Shown: one piece after another, positions 1-9,035 of the stretch
Numbering within the stretch: position 1 is the first letter of the stretch
Layout: each line of letters starts with the position of its first letter
From: Microvirga sp052115485
GTDB lineage: Bacteria; Pseudomonadota; Alphaproteobacteria; Rhizobiales; Beijerinckiaceae
Direction of reading: 5' to 3'
Assembly (NCBI RefSeq): GCF_052115485.1
Contig: NZ_JBFRGU010000001.1
Span: 682,001 to 746,000, forward strand
Length of the DNA stretch: 64,000 nt
The notes under the pieces: model-generated
The model's input: only the letters and a program-made list of their open reading frames with translations
What the model was told of the DNA's origin: nothing
Databases searched by the model: none
Program-made: the position numbers and the translations under genes

Positions 1-780
1 TTCGAGAAGAGGCGCGCCGTTATCGAAGGTCGGGCGGCGGCCGAAACTGGCGACGCCGTTGAAGACGCCGACTGCCGTTGCCGCTCGCACGGCATAAATG
101 CCGTGCCGCAGCCGGCAATCGGCGGAGAGGCTCATATTCGCAGTGGGGTAGCCGAGGACGCGCCCGCGCTTATCACCGTGACGTACGTCCGAGCGCACAA
201 CCCAGCGATAGCCCAGAAGCTTGTTGGCCTTCGCGATATCACCCTGTTCCAGCGCAGAGCGGATGGCGCTCGATGAGACGGGCTCACCCTCCTCGCCGAT
301 GGCGGGCATGACGATGCAATCGAGCCCCTTCGCGCGGCAAAGCTCGGCCATGACGGCGGGGGTGCCCTCACGGCCCCGTCCGAAGTGGAAATTGTGTCCC
401 ACCACCACACCGGAGAGTTTCAGCTCGCTCGCCAGAAGATCAACGAACGCTGCAGCCGAGAGCGAGGCCAGCGCTTGATCGAAGCGGCGAATGAAAACAC
501 CCGTCAGCCCGATCCGTTGCAGAATCGCGAGCTTCACAGGTTCCGGCGTCAGGCAGAAATGGGGTTTGTCCGGCTGGAAGAAGAGACGCGGGTGCGGCTC
601 GAACGTCACCACCGCGCTCGGACGGCCTGCCTGCATTGCGCGCTCGATCAGCGAGCGATGCCCGCGATGCACACCGTCGAAATTGCCGATTGCGGCAAGC
701 GCTCCGGTCAGAGCCGGCGGCACGGCATCGCCATCGCGACAAACGATGAAGGCGGTCTTCTCGGGTGCGGACAAGGACAT
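1..780 (-). CDS. ribF: Bifunctional riboflavin kinase/FAD synthetase RibF (partial, C-terminus beyond window)
   Basis: Makes FMN from riboflavin and then FAD from FMN in the cytoplasm. The frame is open from an ATG at 780 to the window edge, so 260 residues are visible and the C-terminus is cut off. The N-terminal FAD-synthetase (nucleotidyltransferase) domain shows IGNFDGVHRGH near residue 32 and TFEPHPRLFF near residue 59. The riboflavin-kinase domain follows, with RVLGYPTANM and a GIYAV stretch. The HAD hydrolase gene lies 52 bases upstream on the same strand. Identification is firm; only the missing end limits it. Confidence 0.95.
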   Translation of the reverse strand, partial: MSLSAPEKTAFIVCRDGDAVPPALTGALAAIGNFDGVHRGHRSLIERAMQAGRPSAVVTFEPHPRLFFQPDKPHFCLTPEPVKLAILQRIGLTGVFIRRFDQALASLSAAAFVDLLASELKLSGVVVGHNFHFGRGREGTPAVMAELCRAKGLDCIVMPAIGEEGEPVSSSAIRSALEQGDIAKANKLLGYRWVVRSDVRHGDKRGRVLGYPTANMSLSADCRLRHGIYAVRAATAVGVFNGVASFGRRPTFDNGAPLLE

Positions 781-832
781 GATCAAGAGTGGATTCTTCC
801 GGGCGCGACCCTGTCGAAACTCGCCTTAACGG

Positions 833-1714
833 TCAAGCGGCCCAGGCAAGCGCATCGGTCACGGCCTGCGGCTTGACCGGCTGCCGGTCGATCCAATCCT
901 GCACGTGCTGCGAGACGAGCGGCCCGTGATGCAGCCCAAGCTCGGCGGCATGAATGCCCCGCGCAATCAGAAGCGAGTCGATGCCGAAAGCAGCCGCTCC
1001 GGCAATGTCGGTGCGGATGGCATCACCCACAGCAAGAACACGCTCTTTCGAGATAGCGCGCCCACGGAATTCCGCCGCGACGGCAAGCGCGCGCTCGTAG
1101 ATCGGCGCATGTGGCTTGCCCGCGTAATAGACCTTTCCGCCGATGGCCTCGTAGGCGACCCCGAGCGCACCAGCGCATGGCACGATGGTATGGCCGCGCT
1201 CGACGATGAGATCGGGATTGGCGCAGATCATCAAGAGATCACGCGCCTTCATCTCTTCGAGGCGCTCGCGATAAGTCTCGGGCGTCTCAAGCTCGTCATT
1301 CTCGAAACCGGAGCAGACGACATACTCGGCCTGCCCGATGGTCCCGAAGCGCGTGTTAAGCCCGTCATACATCGGCATGTCGCGCGCCGGGCCGATATGG
1401 TGCACCACCTGATCGACCCGCGCCTCGATGGCGAGCCGCGTCAGATCGCCCGAGGTGACGATGGCATCGTAGGCCGAACGCGGCACGCCGAAACCGTCGA
1501 GTTGCTCACCGACGGACGCACCAGGACGGGGCGCATTCGAGACCAGAACGACCCGGCCGCCCTTGTCTCGGAACTGCGTCAGCGCCTCGCCGGCTGCTTT
1601 ATAAGCCGCAACGCCGTTGTGCAGGACACCCCAGACATCGCACAAGATGAGATCGTAGCGCCCGGAAAAGGGCTGGATGCCTTCGACGAGAATGGGATCC
1701 TGGGACGCGGTCAT
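833..1714 (-). CDS. HAD-superfamily IIA hydrolase (TIGR01459-like)
   Basis: Predicted cytoplasmic phosphatase of 293 residues. HAD motif I is CDVWGVLHNG with the nucleophile Asp near residue 26; the second Asp of the usual DxD is Trp, as is normal for this subfamily. Motif II is VVLVSNAP and motif IV is VGDAIRTDIAGA. The substrate is unknown; the broad family includes sugar-phosphate and nucleotide phosphatases. I chose the ATG at 1714; an in-frame ATG at 1726 and a longer frame to 1792 exist, but the longer N-terminus is Arg-rich and not family-like. It may share a transcript with ribF downstream. Confidence 0.85.
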   Translation of the reverse strand: MTASQDPILVEGIQPFSGRYDLILCDVWGVLHNGVAAYKAAGEALTQFRDKGGRVVLVSNAPRPGASVGEQLDGFGVPRSAYDAIVTSGDLTRLAIEARVDQVVHHIGPARDMPMYDGLNTRFGTIGQAEYVVCSGFENDELETPETYRERLEEMKARDLLMICANPDLIVERGHTIVPCAGALGVAYEAIGGKVYYAGKPHAPIYERALAVAAEFRGRAISKERVLAVGDAIRTDIAGAAAFGIDSLLIARGIHAAELGLHHGPLVSQHVQDWIDRQPVKPQAVTDALAWAA

Positions 1715-1909
1715 GGTGTCTCGCATTGAACGGGTTCGCCTCGGCGGGTAGGCGCTCGCGCCGCGCAAGTCAACCAAAACGACCCTGAGCACAGCGAAGA
1801 CCAGAGCTTCACCCTCAGCCCTTTTGCCGCCACCAGGGCCCTGCTAACGTTGCTTCCGCTAGGCGGCGTCACAAGAGGCCGCCCGAACAGTTCCAGGACA
1901 GCGACCATC

Positions 1910-3256
1910 ATGACTGCAAGCTCGAAAGCGCCCGTAGACCTCCCTTCGCCCAACGATCTGGAGGCCTGGTGGCTGCCGTTCACGGCCAACCGGTCCTTCA
2001 AGGCGAGCCCCCGCATGATCAGCCGCGCCAAGGGCATGTATTATTATACGCCGGACGGGCGCGAAGTGATCGACGGAGCCGCGGGCTTGTGGTGCTGCAA
2101 TGCGGGTCATAACCGCGATGAAATCACGGCGGCCATTCAGGCACAGGCGAGCGAGCTCGATTATGCACCGGCCTTCCAGTTTGGCCACAACGGCGGCTTC
2201 GCCCTCGCCTCGCGCCTTGCCCAGCTCGCACCGGGCGATCTCGACCACGTGTTCTTTTGCAATTCCGGTTCGGAGGCTGTCGATACGGCCCTGAAAATCG
2301 CTCTTGCCTATTGGAATGTCTCCGGCCAGGGCAGCCGCACGCGCCTGATCGGCCGTGAGCGCGGCTATCACGGGGTCGGCTTCGGCGGCATTTCGGTGGG
2401 CGGTATCGTCTCGAACCGCAAGTTCTTCGGTTCGCTTCTCGCAGGCGTCGACCACCTGCCTCACACCTATAACCGCGCCGAGCAAGCCTTTTCGCGCGGC
2501 GAGCCTGAATGGGGCGCACATCTTGCGGACGATCTCGAGCGCATCGTGACGCTGCACGACGCCTCGACCATCGCCGCCGTGATCGTAGAGCCGATGGCGG
2601 GCTCGACCGGGGTGCTGCCGCCGCCGAAAGGCTATCTGCAGCGCCTGCGCCAGATCTGCGACAAACACGGTATCCTTTTGATTTTCGACGAGGTCATCTC
2701 AGGCTTCGGCCGCCTCGGCACGGCGTTTGCCGCCGAGCGTTACGGGGTGGTCCCGGACATGATCACCTTCGCCAAGGGCGTGAATTCCGGCACCGTTCCC
2801 ATGGGCGGCGTTCTTGTCCGCAAGGGCATCTACGACGCCTTCATGAAGGGGCCAGAGAACACCATCGAGCTGTTCCACGGCTACACCTATTCCGGCCATC
2901 CTCTCGCCTGCGCGGCGGCACTCGCAGCGCAGGACATCTACCGCGACGAGAAACTTTTCGAGCGAGCGAAGGCGCTGGAGCCGGTTTGGGCGGATGCGAT
3001 CCATTCGCTGAAAAGCCTGCCGAACATCCTCGATATCCGCACCATCGGCCTCGTCGCGGCCATCGACCTGGCCTCCCATCCGGATGCGGTGGGTCGCCGC
3101 GCTTTTGATGCCATGGATCGTGGCTTCAACGAGCACGACCTGATGATGCGCATCACCGGCGACACCATCGCCCTCTCCCCGCCGCTCATCATCACCGAGG
3201 AACAGATCGGCGAGATCGTGGACAAGCTCGGCCGCGTGATCAAGGCTGTGGCTTAG
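1910..3256 (+). CDS. Class III aminotransferase, omega-amino acid:pyruvate type
   Basis: PLP-dependent transaminase of 448 residues, cytoplasmic, likely moving the amino group of beta-alanine or another omega-amino acid to pyruvate. Class III hallmarks are present: an N-terminal WLPFTANR motif, GLWCCNAGH, the PLP-phosphate FCNSGSEAVDTALK segment, YHGVGFGG, the DEVISGFGR Asp motif, and ITFAKGVNSG carrying the Schiff-base lysine. The ATG at 1910 gives a family-like N-terminus (MTASSKAPVDLPS); the 20 codons upstream are unlikely to be translated. It stands alone between the divergent HAD gene and a repeat element. The exact substrate cannot be read from sequence. Confidence 0.88.
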   Translation: MTASSKAPVDLPSPNDLEAWWLPFTANRSFKASPRMISRAKGMYYYTPDGREVIDGAAGLWCCNAGHNRDEITAAIQAQASELDYAPAFQFGHNGGFALASRLAQLAPGDLDHVFFCNSGSEAVDTALKIALAYWNVSGQGSRTRLIGRERGYHGVGFGGISVGGIVSNRKFFGSLLAGVDHLPHTYNRAEQAFSRGEPEWGAHLADDLERIVTLHDASTIAAVIVEPMAGSTGVLPPPKGYLQRLRQICDKHGILLIFDEVISGFGRLGTAFAAERYGVVPDMITFAKGVNSGTVPMGGVLVRKGIYDAFMKGPENTIELFHGYTYSGHPLACAAALAAQDIYRDEKLFERAKALEPVWADAIHSLKSLPNILDIRTIGLVAAIDLASHPDAVGRRAFDAMDRGFNEHDLMMRITGDTIALSPPLIITEEQIGEIVDKLGRVIKAVA

Positions 3257-3278
3257 CCCCCTATCTAGACCTGAGTAC

Positions 3279-3368
3279 GTCATGGCCGGGCCTGCCCCGG
3301 CCATCCACGTCTTTCCTCCCACCATTTAGCCAAAAGACGTGGGTGCCCGGTACAAGGCCGGGCATGAC
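3279..3368. repeat. Intergenic palindromic repeat, imperfect 35-base arms
   Basis: Arms at 3279-3313 and 3334-3368 are imperfect reverse complements; both outer ends read GTCATG.CCGG and both inner ends give CCACGTCTT. This form (GTCATG-CCGG followed by CCACGTCTT) resembles a dispersed repeat seen between genes in many Hyphomicrobiales. It lies between the aminotransferase stop and the hisS start. As RNA it would fold into a long hairpin and might also act as a transcription end. Confidence 0.75.
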
Positions 3369-3465
3369 AGTAAACAACGAGCAAAGACTGCTCGACCCTT
3401 GCCCCTCCCCGCTCCGCAGGTTAGGACCGGACACGTTTTTCCTCTTAAGCGACTGCTTCTGACCC

Positions 3466-4947
3466 ATGTCCAAGCCTGACAAAATCAAGGCTCGCGCCCC
3501 GCGCGGCTTCGCCGACCGTGGTCCCACCGATCTTGCGGCGACCGAGCGGATGCTCGCGAAGATTCGCGAGACCTACGAGCTTTACGGCTTCGAGGCGGTC
3601 GAGACGTCCTTCGTCGAGTATACCGACGCGCTGGGCAAGTTCCTGCCCGATCAGGACCGCCCGAACGAGGGCGTGTTCTCGTTTCAGGACGATGACGAAC
3701 AGTGGCTGTCGCTCCGCTACGACCTGACCGCGCCGCTGGCGCGCTATGTGGCCGAGCATTTCGATGCCCTCCCGAAGCCCTATCGCAGCTATCGCGCCGG
3801 TTGGGTTTTCCGCAACGAAAAGCCGGGTCCGGGCCGTTTCCGTCAATTCATGCAATTCGACGCCGACACGGTGGGCGCGCCCTCCGTGTCGGCGGATGCG
3901 GAAATCTGCATGATGGCGGCGGATACGCTCGATAATCTGGGCCTGAGCGGTCAGTACGTCATCAAGGTCAACAACCGGAAAGTTCTCGACGGCGTGTTGG
4001 AGGCCATTGGCCTCGGTGGCGATGCTCACGCAGGCCAGCGTCTCGTTGTCTTGCGCGCCATCGACAAGCTGGATCGCCTCGGACCGGAGGGCGTGCGTCT
4101 TCTGCTAGGCCCCGGCCGCAAGGATGAGAGCGGCGATTTCACCAAAGGCGCCGGACTTCAACCGGACGCCATCGAACGGGTGCTCGCCTTCACCGAGGCG
4201 AAAGGCCAAACCGGCGCGGAGACGATCGACAACCTGCGCAAGGTCGTCGCTGGCTCGGCGCGCGGTGAGGAAGGCGCGAATGAACTCGCCGAGATCGCGG
4301 CTTTGGTCGCCGCATCCGGCTACGAAAACCGTGTCTCGATCGACCCCTCCGTCGTGCGCGGCCTCGAATACTATACCGGCCCTGTCTACGAGGCGGACCT
4401 GACCTTCCAGGTCCAGGACGAGGATGGACGCCCCGTGCGGTTCGGCTCGGTCGGTGGCGGCGGGCGCTATGACGGGCTCGTAGGCAGGTTCCGTCCGGAG
4501 CCCGTCCCCGCAACCGGCTTCTCCATTGGTGTGTCGCGCCTGCTCTCCGCTTTGCAGATGGTGAAGAGCCCCATCGTCTCGGGTCAGGAAAAGCCCGGTC
4601 CGGTGGTGGTGCTGGTGATGGATAAGGACCAGATCGCCGCCTATCAGCGCATGGTCGCGGCCCTGCGCAAGGCTGGTATTCGCGCCGAACTCTATCTCGG
4701 TTCATCCGGCATGAAGGCGCAGATGAAATATGCCGACAAGCGGCAGAGCCCCTGCGTCATCATTCAAGGCTCCAACGAACGCGAGCGTGGCGAGGTCGAG
4801 ATCAAGGACTTGATCGAAGGCGCGAAGGCCGCCGAGGCCATCGCCTCGAATGCGGAGTGGAAGGCGGCGCGCCCGGCGCAGTTCTCAGTGACGGAAGACA
4901 AGCTCGTCGACGCCGTTCGAGACGTTTTGGCACGCCATTTCGGATAA
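3466..4947 (+). CDS. hisS: Histidyl-tRNA synthetase
   Basis: Charges tRNA-His with histidine. At 493 residues it is longer than the roughly 420-residue E. coli enzyme, as in many alphaproteobacteria. Class II features are visible: a motif 2 region with FRNEKPGPGRFRQFMQFD, the HisRS signature GLEYYTGPVYE, the glycine-rich GSVGGGGRYDGLVGRF, and TGFSIGVSRLL. A C-terminal anticodon-binding domain follows from about residue 375. Its likely substrate, the tRNA-His at 55595-55671, lacks an encoded G-1 and has A73, so this enzyme should belong to the alphaproteobacterial HisRS group that does not need G-1. The start follows the MSKPDKIKARAPRGF N-terminus. Confidence 0.95.
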   Translation: MSKPDKIKARAPRGFADRGPTDLAATERMLAKIRETYELYGFEAVETSFVEYTDALGKFLPDQDRPNEGVFSFQDDDEQWLSLRYDLTAPLARYVAEHFDALPKPYRSYRAGWVFRNEKPGPGRFRQFMQFDADTVGAPSVSADAEICMMAADTLDNLGLSGQYVIKVNNRKVLDGVLEAIGLGGDAHAGQRLVVLRAIDKLDRLGPEGVRLLLGPGRKDESGDFTKGAGLQPDAIERVLAFTEAKGQTGAETIDNLRKVVAGSARGEEGANELAEIAALVAASGYENRVSIDPSVVRGLEYYTGPVYEADLTFQVQDEDGRPVRFGSVGGGGRYDGLVGRFRPEPVPATGFSIGVSRLLSALQMVKSPIVSGQEKPGPVVVLVMDKDQIAAYQRMVAALRKAGIRAELYLGSSGMKAQMKYADKRQSPCVIIQGSNERERGEVEIKDLIEGAKAAEAIASNAEWKAARPAQFSVTEDKLVDAVRDVLARHFG

Positions 4948-4977
4948 GCCGAAACGCCGGATTCACACTGGCAAACC

Positions 4978-5109
4978 TCATCGCTGAGGAGCGGCGAAGC
5001 CGCGTCTCGAAGGAGGTTCCAGCGTGCGCTGGAGACGCTTCGCGCTTCGAGAGAAATTCCGTCGCTCTCCACTCGGAGCGACCAAAAGCCCAACGCCTAC
5101 GCTGGAACC
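4978..5109. repeat. Composite palindromic intergenic repeat downstream of hisS
   Basis: The stretch 4985-5011 (TGAGGAGCGGCGAAGCCGCG, then TCTCGAA) looks like a common Hyphomicrobiales REP-like module, and a related arm follows at 5030-5053. An 11-base perfect inverted repeat, GGTTCCAGCGT at 5015-5025 and ACGCTGGAACC at 5099-5109, frames the right-hand part. No gene is visible in it. Confidence 0.5.
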
Positions 5110-5162
5110 CATTCACGCCCGGGCGGGTTGTTCCCCTGAAGCTTGACCATCAGGAGACAGTT

Positions 5163-5687
5163 ATGGCGAAGGCGAAAGCGAAAACGAAGAAGGCTCCGAG
5201 CAAAGCCAAGAAAGTCACGAAGGCAGAGAGCGACAAGGGTTTGAAATCCCTGAAGTTCCCCAAGGCCTTGCGCAACTTCGCGCCGGTCAAGGATCTGATG
5301 AATTCCGATCTCGGTCGCGAAATCCTGGCCGATGCCCTCATTGCCGCGGCGGGCGCAGCGGCGGCAGCGATCACCCGCTCGCGCCGCGTTAGAAACACCG
5401 GCAAGGCCTTTGCAGAAACGGGAGCCCATGCCGCGCGCGATGCTATCACGGCCTCCGGCACAGTTGCCGGGGTTGTCGCAGACGCCGCGCGCCATCTCCT
5501 ACCCGCGTCTTTGATGGGCGAGCATGAGGAAATGGTCGAGGCCCCACGTCGCCGCAAGTCGACCCGCAAGGCGAGCGGGGGAAGCCGAGGCTCCAACCCT
5601 CCGCAATATGCGCATCTCGCGACAGACCACAGCAAACGCAAGACATCGAAAAAGGCGCCGCGATCGACGAAAGATCCCGAGACCTGA
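5163..5687 (+). CDS. Lys/Ala-rich protein of unknown function
   Basis: 174 residues. The first 25 or so are Lys/Ala-rich (MAKAKAKTKKAPSKAKK), a central segment around residues 40-90 is an alanine-rich helix (ILADALIAAAGAAAAAITRS) followed by amphipathic helical sequence, and the tail is again Arg/Lys/Ser-rich. The basic ends suggest binding to nucleic acid or another polyanion; no named domain is recognised. An AGGAGA ribosome site lies just before the ATG at 5163. The stop is followed after one base by the SpoIIAA-like gene, so the two are probably co-translated. Confidence 0.7.
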   Translation: MAKAKAKTKKAPSKAKKVTKAESDKGLKSLKFPKALRNFAPVKDLMNSDLGREILADALIAAAGAAAAAITRSRRVRNTGKAFAETGAHAARDAITASGTVAGVVADAARHLLPASLMGEHEEMVEAPRRRKSTRKASGGSRGSNPPQYAHLATDHSKRKTSKKAPRSTKDPET

Positions 5688-5688
5688 C

Positions 5689-6111
5689 ATGATCGACATC
5701 ATTCCATCGGCCGATCACGTGGTGGCCATGCGCGTCTCCGGGACGATAACCGGAGACGATCTCGATGGCGTCACCGCCACCGTCGAGCGAGCGCTGGAAC
5801 GCCACGACAAGATCGGTCTCTACGCGGACATGATGGATTTCACCGATATGACGGCGGAAGCCTTCATCAAGGATCTGCGCTATAGCCTGGGCCACTTTCG
5901 CCAATGGGGGCGCTTTCACCGCATCGCCGTCGTGACCGACAAGGAATGGCTGCGGACGGTCATTCGCCTCGAAAACCATCTCATTCCAGGGATTGAGATT
6001 CGCCTCTTCGGCAAGAATGAACGCGAGCCCGCCCTTGCCTGGGCCTCCGGCCTGCCCGCCCCTTCATCCGCAGCCTTCGCTTCCGGGACGGACGAACCCG
6101 GCGAATCGTAG
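5689..6111 (+). CDS. SpoIIAA/STAS-like domain protein
   Basis: 140 residues resembling the SpoIIAA-like (PF11964-type) fold: MIDIIPS, then VVAMRVSGTITGDDL, a YADMMDFTDMT strand-helix, RIAVVTDKEWLRTVI and IRLFGKNEREPALAW. Proteins of this fold are usually small cytosolic modules for protein or lipid binding; the actual role is unknown. The ATG at 5689 comes one base after the preceding stop, which fits translational coupling. A longer in-frame frame to 5524 overlaps the upstream gene and is Arg-rich, so I rejected that start. Confidence 0.75.
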   Translation: MIDIIPSADHVVAMRVSGTITGDDLDGVTATVERALERHDKIGLYADMMDFTDMTAEAFIKDLRYSLGHFRQWGRFHRIAVVTDKEWLRTVIRLENHLIPGIEIRLFGKNEREPALAWASGLPAPSSAAFASGTDEPGES

Positions 6112-6254
6112 CTCTCCCCTCTTCCCGTTCACTTTCTCAACCGAAAATGGTCGCCTTCCCCTCCCGGCGTTGCTAGAGCAATGACCGGCGAGGTTGGACG
6201 CCTCTGCCATAAGGACAAGACGGCACCGTGTGTGCCGGACGAAGGGCGAAGCCA

Positions 6255-7349
6255 GTGACGGAGACCGAAGCCACCATCGCGCTCATCGCGCTGTTCGAGC
6301 GCGAGGAGTACACGCGCGTCGAGCCGCCTGTGCTGCAACCGGCCAACACCTTTATCGATCTTTCGGGCGAGGATATCCGGCGGCGCATGTTCGTGACGCA
6401 GGACGCTGCAGGCCAGGAGCTTTGCCTGCGCCCGGAATATACGATTCCCGTTTGTCTTCAGCATCTTGGTGAGCACGGCGCGACCCCGCGCGGCTACAGT
6501 TATGGCGGCCCGGTTTTCCGCATGCGGCCCAACGAGACCGGCGAGTTCCTGCAAGCGGGCATCGAATCCATCGGGCGCGTGGACACGACCGCCGCCGATG
6601 CCGAAGTGCTCGGCCTCGCGCTGGAGGGCACCGACCAGCTGGGCCTGACCGGCTGCCGGGTCCGCCTCGGCGATATGGGCCTTCTGAACGACCTGATCGA
6701 CGCCCTGGGCGTTTCCCCCGCTGCCAAGCGGCGCGTGATCCGCGCTATCGTCTCAGGCAACGGCCTCGACTCGTTGGGCGAACCGGACGGACAGGCTCAG
6801 GCCGAATATGCCGGGCTCCTCGCGGCCATCGAAGGCCAGGCCCCGCAGGCGGCCAAGGCCTTCGTGGAAGACATTCTCTCGATTGCGGGCATCGCCCGCG
6901 TCGGCGGCCGCAGCGCCGGCGAAATCGCTGAGCGTTTCCTCGCCCGCGCCGGAAACCGCTCCGGCCTCTCCGACGAGGCGCGCGGCGTTCTCGAACGCTA
7001 TCTTGCCATCAAGGGCGACCCGGATCAGGCGGCTGGCATGATCCGGGCCTTGGCCAATGATGCAGGTCTCGACCTCTCCGCCGCCATCGCCACGTTTGAA
7101 GAGCGCACCGGCTTCATGGCGGCGCGTGGGCTTGATGTGGGGCGCTTCCTGTTTGCCGCGACCTTCGCCCGCAATCTCGACTACTACACGGGCTTCATCT
7201 TCGAAATTCAGGATCCGCACCGCGATGACGGCAAGCCGGTGGTCGGCGGAGGCCGCTACGACCGCCTGCTCCAGCATCTCGGCGCCGCGCAGGAAATTCC
7301 GGCCGTGGGCTGCTCCTTCTGGCTCGACCGTATCGTGGGGAGACCCTGA
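6255..7349 (+). CDS. hisZ: ATP phosphoribosyltransferase regulatory subunit HisZ
   Basis: HisRS-like paralogue that activates short-form HisG in the first step of histidine biosynthesis. It shows PPVLQPANTFIDLSGEDIRRRMF, LRPEYTIPVCLQHL, a motif-2-like FRMRPNETGEFLQAGIESIG, a histidine-site-like NLDYYTGFIFEI and GGGRYDRLL, but lacks the C-terminal anticodon-binding domain of true HisRS. The GTG at 6255 gives 364 residues; another GTG at 6228 would add nine. hisG starts one base after its stop. Confidence 0.9.
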   Translation: MTETEATIALIALFEREEYTRVEPPVLQPANTFIDLSGEDIRRRMFVTQDAAGQELCLRPEYTIPVCLQHLGEHGATPRGYSYGGPVFRMRPNETGEFLQAGIESIGRVDTTAADAEVLGLALEGTDQLGLTGCRVRLGDMGLLNDLIDALGVSPAAKRRVIRAIVSGNGLDSLGEPDGQAQAEYAGLLAAIEGQAPQAAKAFVEDILSIAGIARVGGRSAGEIAERFLARAGNRSGLSDEARGVLERYLAIKGDPDQAAGMIRALANDAGLDLSAAIATFEERTGFMAARGLDVGRFLFAATFARNLDYYTGFIFEIQDPHRDDGKPVVGGGRYDRLLQHLGAAQEIPAVGCSFWLDRIVGRP

Positions 7350-7350
7350 C

Positions 7351-8331
7351 ATGACCGGTTCTCCTCTGATCCTCGCGGTTCCCTCCAAGGGTCGCCTACA
7401 GGAAAACGCCGCCGCGTTCTTCGCGCGCGCAGGCCTCGTCTTCACCCAGTCGCGCGGTGCACGCGATTACCGCGGACGGCTCGCGGGCGTGCCGGATGTG
7501 GAGGTCGCGTTCCTCTCAGCTTCCGAGATCGTCAGCCAGCTCGCCAACGGGACGGCGCATCTCGGCATTACCGGCGAGGATCTCATCCGCGAGCAGATCC
7601 CGGACGCGGACGGCACCGTCGAATTGCTGACCCCGCTCGGCTTCGGCAACGCCAATGTGGTTGTTGCCGTGCCTCAGGCCTGGATTGACGTACGCACCAT
7701 GGCCGATCTCGATGAGGTCGCCGCCGATCTTCGTGCCCGGCACGGCCGCAAGATGCGTGTCGCGACGAAATACGTGAATCTGACCCGTCGCTTCTTCGCG
7801 AACCATGGCATCGCCGATTACCTGATCGTGGAGAGTCTGGGCGCAACGGAAGGAGCGCCGGGGGCAGGATCGGCGGAACTGATCGTCGATATCACCACCA
7901 CCGGCACGACGCTCACGGCCAACGCCCTGAAAATTCTGGACGACGGCGTGATGCTGCGCTCGGAAGCCAATCTCGTCGCCTCCCTCAAAGCGCCCTGGAC
8001 GGACCGCGCCCGTGCGGCCGCCACCGCCGTCCTGACCCGGATCGCGGCGGAGGAGGAGGCGCGCACGAGCCGCGAGGTTCGAGCCTCCCTGCACCCCAAT
8101 CACGTGTCCGGCCTCACCACGTTGGTGCAGAATCTGGGTGCGAGCCTCCCCTATGGCCTGCCGCAAGGCCGGGAGGTGGTGCTGCATTGCAAGGCCGGCG
8201 CGGTGTTCGAACTGGTCGCGGGATTACAGGCACTCGATGCGCAGGACATCACGGTCCGGACCTTCGACTACCTGTTCCGCAGCACCAATCCACTGTCCGA
8301 AAAGCTCTTGCGACGCCTCGCTCAAACTTGA
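7351..8331 (+). CDS. hisG: ATP phosphoribosyltransferase catalytic subunit HisG
   Basis: Condenses ATP and PRPP to phosphoribosyl-ATP, the committed and feedback-controlled step of histidine synthesis. 326 residues with ILAVPSKGRLQ at the N-terminus, GTAHLGITGEDLI, the RVATKYVNLTRRFF segment and the PRPP-binding ELIVDITTTGTTLTAN. It is translationally coupled to hisZ (one-base gap), the normal pairing for a short-form HisG that needs HisZ. The C-terminal ~110 residues after the PRPP motif are longer than in minimal HisG-S and form an extra domain. Confidence 0.95.
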   Translation: MTGSPLILAVPSKGRLQENAAAFFARAGLVFTQSRGARDYRGRLAGVPDVEVAFLSASEIVSQLANGTAHLGITGEDLIREQIPDADGTVELLTPLGFGNANVVVAVPQAWIDVRTMADLDEVAADLRARHGRKMRVATKYVNLTRRFFANHGIADYLIVESLGATEGAPGAGSAELIVDITTTGTTLTANALKILDDGVMLRSEANLVASLKAPWTDRARAAATAVLTRIAAEEEARTSREVRASLHPNHVSGLTTLVQNLGASLPYGLPQGREVVLHCKAGAVFELVAGLQALDAQDITVRTFDYLFRSTNPLSEKLLRRLAQT

Positions 8332-8465
8332 ACGTGCCCTTGAACACACCCTTTCATCCTGTCTTCAGGTTGAATATTAAAGGATCGGCCGGAGATGCTC
8401 GGTAGGCGTTGCCTCCTCACGCGCATCCCCTTATGGTCCCGACACTTTTCGATGATGAGGTCCCG

Positions 8466-8936
8466 ATGAATGCGCTTCGCCTTACCGCATTTCTCGCCAC
8501 TTTCGCGGTGATCCCTGTAGCCTTTGCCCAGGAAGCCCCTATCGGGCGGCCGGGTCAGACGCGCCAGCTTGAGAACAAAGTCTTCAAGCCGGGCGAAAGG
8601 GCCAAGGTCTTCCCGCTCGGCTCGTCCTGGCTCGCAGTGAGCCTGAGTGGCAAACCCTTCTCGGGCGATAAGCCGAGCTTCAGCCTCGACGACCAATTGC
8701 GCGCCCGTGGCTTCGGCGGCTGCAACACCTATGCTGCGACGGCCTATCCGCTGCGCGATCAGAATATCGCGGTCGGCCCCCTCGCGATCACCAAGAAGTC
8801 CTGCGACAAGACGGTGATGGCCAACGAGCACGACTTCTTCGTGGCTTTGCGCACTTCAGGCAAATGGGACATGCAGGGCCCGACTCTGGTGATCCAGACC
8901 CAGTCGGGCGAGTTGCGCTTCGAGCGCATGCTCTGA
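8466..8936 (+). CDS. Secreted META-domain (HslJ-like) protein
   Basis: 156 residues. A Sec signal peptide (MNALRLTAFLATFAVIPVAFA, cleavage after AFA) is followed by an HslJ/META-like domain with the characteristic GFGGCNTYAATA motif, a later AITKKSCDKTVMANEHDFF stretch and a LVIQTQSGELRFERM end. Such domains occur in exported heat- or stress-related proteins; no activity is established. Periplasmic. The start at 8466 was chosen because it begins the signal peptide; an upstream in-frame ATG at 8409 would bury it. Confidence 0.8.
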   Translation: MNALRLTAFLATFAVIPVAFAQEAPIGRPGQTRQLENKVFKPGERAKVFPLGSSWLAVSLSGKPFSGDKPSFSLDDQLRARGFGGCNTYAATAYPLRDQNIAVGPLAITKKSCDKTVMANEHDFFVALRTSGKWDMQGPTLVIQTQSGELRFERML

Positions 8937-8960
8937 CGCACCAAGTTTTCAGCGAATGAA

Positions 8961-8991
8961 AAAAAGGGACGCCACTTCGGCGTCCCTTTTT
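8961..8991. terminator. Bidirectional rho-independent terminator
   Basis: Perfect 13-base stem (AAAAAGGGACGCC at 8961-8973, GGCGTCCCTTTTT at 8979-8991) with a five-base loop, T-rich on both strands. It sits between the convergent META and ABC-transporter genes and can serve both. Confidence 0.9.
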
Positions 8992-9035
8992 ATTTTCGTC
9001 CATCATTCCGGACCGTGGAGCCCGGAACCGCCTTC

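Noticed and set aside
905..1729. 274-codon open frame on the plus strand
   Set aside because: Antisense to the HAD hydrolase, whose motifs are on the minus strand.
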